A DNA stretch of 41,652 nt, taken from NCBI GenBank assembly GCA_964523735.1, contig CAZFYZ010000024.1:1-41652 (forward strand), read 5' to 3'. A program made the translations under genes and the position numbers. Shown piece after piece: positions 40,614 through 41,652 of this stretch. Numbering within the stretch: the stretch's first letter is position 1; each line of letters opens with the position of its first letter. The notes beneath the pieces are model-generated. The model saw nothing but the letters and a program-made list of their open reading frames with translations. It was not told the DNA's origin and made no database searches. The DNA comes from CAZFYZ01 sp964523735. Lineage in GTDB: Bacteria; Armatimonadota; UBA5829.

Positions 40614-40945
40614 GGTTGATTACTTACGCGCGCGCGCGCATCACACCTTCCCGAAGAGGTGTCGTACGGGGTTGGAGCGTCACGTTAGCTGTCAGAATTA
40701 CCAGGTTTTTGCAGACAGCCACCTTTTTTCGCACGTATCGGTTGACGTAGCAGCCAAGCTGGGCTATACTTCAACATAGGGCGTGTCGTACAAACGGGAC
40801 GATCCCTTCGGCATCTCCAAGGATCGGACACAATATGGATATGCGCATAAAGCGCATCTAGTGTAGTACGCGTTGGGTCGATCAGCCAGTCGGACTGGCG
40901 ATAAGGACGCGGTGCATCGTTTCAGGAAAGGAGGGACGTAGAGAC
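40614..40945. other. 332-bp divergent intergenic region
   Basis: Holds a short alternating CG tract (40627-40638), the sigma-70-like promoter at 40742-40770, and a leader of about 170 bases with two small hairpins (ATGCGC-ATAAA-GCGCAT near 40843 and GCCAG-TCGGA-CTGGC near 40886). No ORF or sigma-54 site is seen here, unlike upstream of two other PEP-CTERM genes. Confidence 0.5.
40742..40770 (+). promoter_or_regulatory. Sigma-70-type promoter of the last PEP-CTERM gene
   Basis: TTGACG (40742-40747), a 17-base spacer and TATACT (40765-40770): five of six matches in each hexamer. Start near 40777 gives a long leader of about 170 bases. Confidence 0.65.
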
Positions 40946-41602
40946 ATGAGACTTGGTATTTTGCTTGTGGCGTTGGCGCTTCTGATAGCCACCACCGCTT
41001 CGGCGAATGGCCTTTTCTTCCTCCAGGATGACTTTGACCAGGCGTTCGTTAACGGTATCGGCCAGGCGGGTATGGTGGTGACAGGAAGCGGTTGGGTCAA
41101 GGATTGGAGCACCGGCGTGAACCTGTACTACTTCACGCTGAATGCGACCAATAGCAGTGCTGGGTACGTTGTCGGATCTGAGTTCAGAACGGACTACGAT
41201 CAGGCTACGATGACATGGTATGCTCCCGGCACAGCCGATGTCGTGAATTCTATGGATGGTTGGTTCTACACCAAGGTGAAGCTGACGGGTAATGGGCCTC
41301 AGTGGCCGGATTACTATGATGCGACTGTTTACGACGGACCGGGTTATACCGGACTCGGCGAAGGCAGTTCACCCGTTAGGCCATACGCAGAGAACTTCCG
41401 AAGCGTTGGCGGTGGGCATTTTGGCGACTTCTCTCTCGAGTGGTTAGGAACCTATAACTGGGGTTACTACACCGACGGGCAGGGTATTCTGCACCAGACA
41501 GGGAACATCCAGGCTAAGGTTGTCCCCGAGCCGATGAGCGTTATGCTCGGCGTTTTGGGCCTCAGCAGCGTCGCCGGACTCCGGAGACTGCGGAGGAAGT
41601 AG
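40946..41602 (+). CDS. PEP-CTERM protein, 218 residues
   Basis: Signal peptide MRLGILLVALALLIATTASA, then a mature domain beginning NGLFFLQDDFDQAFVNGIGQ, rich in Tyr, Trp, Gly and Asn (for example WSTGVNLYYFTLNATNSS, DATVYDGPGYTGLGEGSS and LEWLGTYNWGYYTDGQG). I recognise no named fold; composition suggests beta structure. The C-terminal signal is VVPEPMSV, a hydrophobic helix MLGVLGLSSVAGL, then RRLRRK. GGAGG lies about 11 bases before the ATG. Promoter is sigma-70-like with a long leader, so its control differs from the sigma-54-linked PEP-CTERM genes here. Exported and presumably processed by exosortase encoded elsewhere. Confidence 0.9.
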   Translation: MRLGILLVALALLIATTASANGLFFLQDDFDQAFVNGIGQAGMVVTGSGWVKDWSTGVNLYYFTLNATNSSAGYVVGSEFRTDYDQATMTWYAPGTADVVNSMDGWFYTKVKLTGNGPQWPDYYDATVYDGPGYTGLGEGSSPVRPYAENFRSVGGGHFGDFSLEWLGTYNWGYYTDGQGILHQTGNIQAKVVPEPMSVMLGVLGLSSVAGLRRLRRK

Positions 41603-41652
41603 ATCGAGATACGATCACTCGTTAAGTAATAGGGGTGGGCACATGTTGCTCG

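Noticed and set aside
40627..40638. Alternating CG tract as a Z-DNA or regulatory element
   Set aside because: Only about 12 bases in a GC-rich genome; no other support.
1..41652. tRNA, rRNA, CRISPR array, insertion sequence or prophage
   Set aside because: I found no T-loop/cloverleaf pattern, regularly spaced repeats, transposase or phage structural gene on either strand.

Overview
The window is bacterial chromosome, roughly 58% G+C by eye, with no RNA operon, insertion sequence, phage or CRISPR array that I can see. Several features suggest an uncultured member of the Armatimonadota. There is a prepilin-type protein whose N-terminus is followed by a KEKSRQTACLNNMKQL-like stretch and which ends in an H-x9-DG motif. 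There are four PEP-CTERM proteins. Two long secreted proteins share a C-terminal pair of OB-fold-like domains ('FYVQE..RTSG.K') that I associate with that phylum. The phylum call is inference; no ribosomal or other phylogenetic marker was used.

Layout. 1-1597 (-) is a phosphoketolase cut by the window edge. A chagasin-type protease inhibitor (+) and an iorBA pair (-; indolepyruvate:ferredoxin oxidoreductase) follow, the latter with a putative attenuator in its leader. 4985-9855 holds a large repeat-rich secreted protein (-), a PEP-CTERM protein (+) behind a consensus sigma-54 promoter, and an LPP20/FlgT-like secreted protein (-). 10104-14528 (-) is a tight four-gene operon: short coiled-coil protein, SNF2-family helicase, unknown 142-residue protein, and a coiled-coil protein with a dense cysteine cluster. 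It is the best candidate here for an undescribed multi-protein system.

14529-21514 (+) starts with a sigma-54 promoter followed by a compact RNA-like element ending in a terminator. Then come a one-module PEP-CTERM protein, a 1521-residue protein carrying four divergent copies of the same module, and a pseudopilin. 21562-21697 repeats the sigma-54 promoter plus RNA element almost exactly. It lies just upstream of a six-gene cassette (21831-26839, +): two CDP-alcohol phosphatidyltransferases, a PAP2 phosphatase, a nucleotidyltransferase, a radical SAM/SPASM protein and an MFS transporter. This looks like polar-lipid head-group or phosphodiester metabolism.

26836-30787 (-) encodes a divergent ATP-type PEP carboxykinase, a DUF2207 membrane protein and LemA. 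30961-34416 (+) is dnaE. The rest is surface biology: a PEP-CTERM protein (-) with its own sigma-54-like promoter, a six-repeat Ig-like secreted protein (-), a GT39-like membrane glycosyltransferase (-), and a last PEP-CTERM protein (+) behind a sigma-70-like promoter.

How it fits together. Much of the window is devoted to exported and cell-envelope products. Four sigma-54-type -24/-12 sites lie in front of PEP-CTERM genes or the twin RNA elements. This agrees with the known link between PEP-CTERM/exosortase systems and sigma-54 activators of the PrsR type. No exosortase, RpoN or activator gene is in the window, so that regulatory circuit is inferred.
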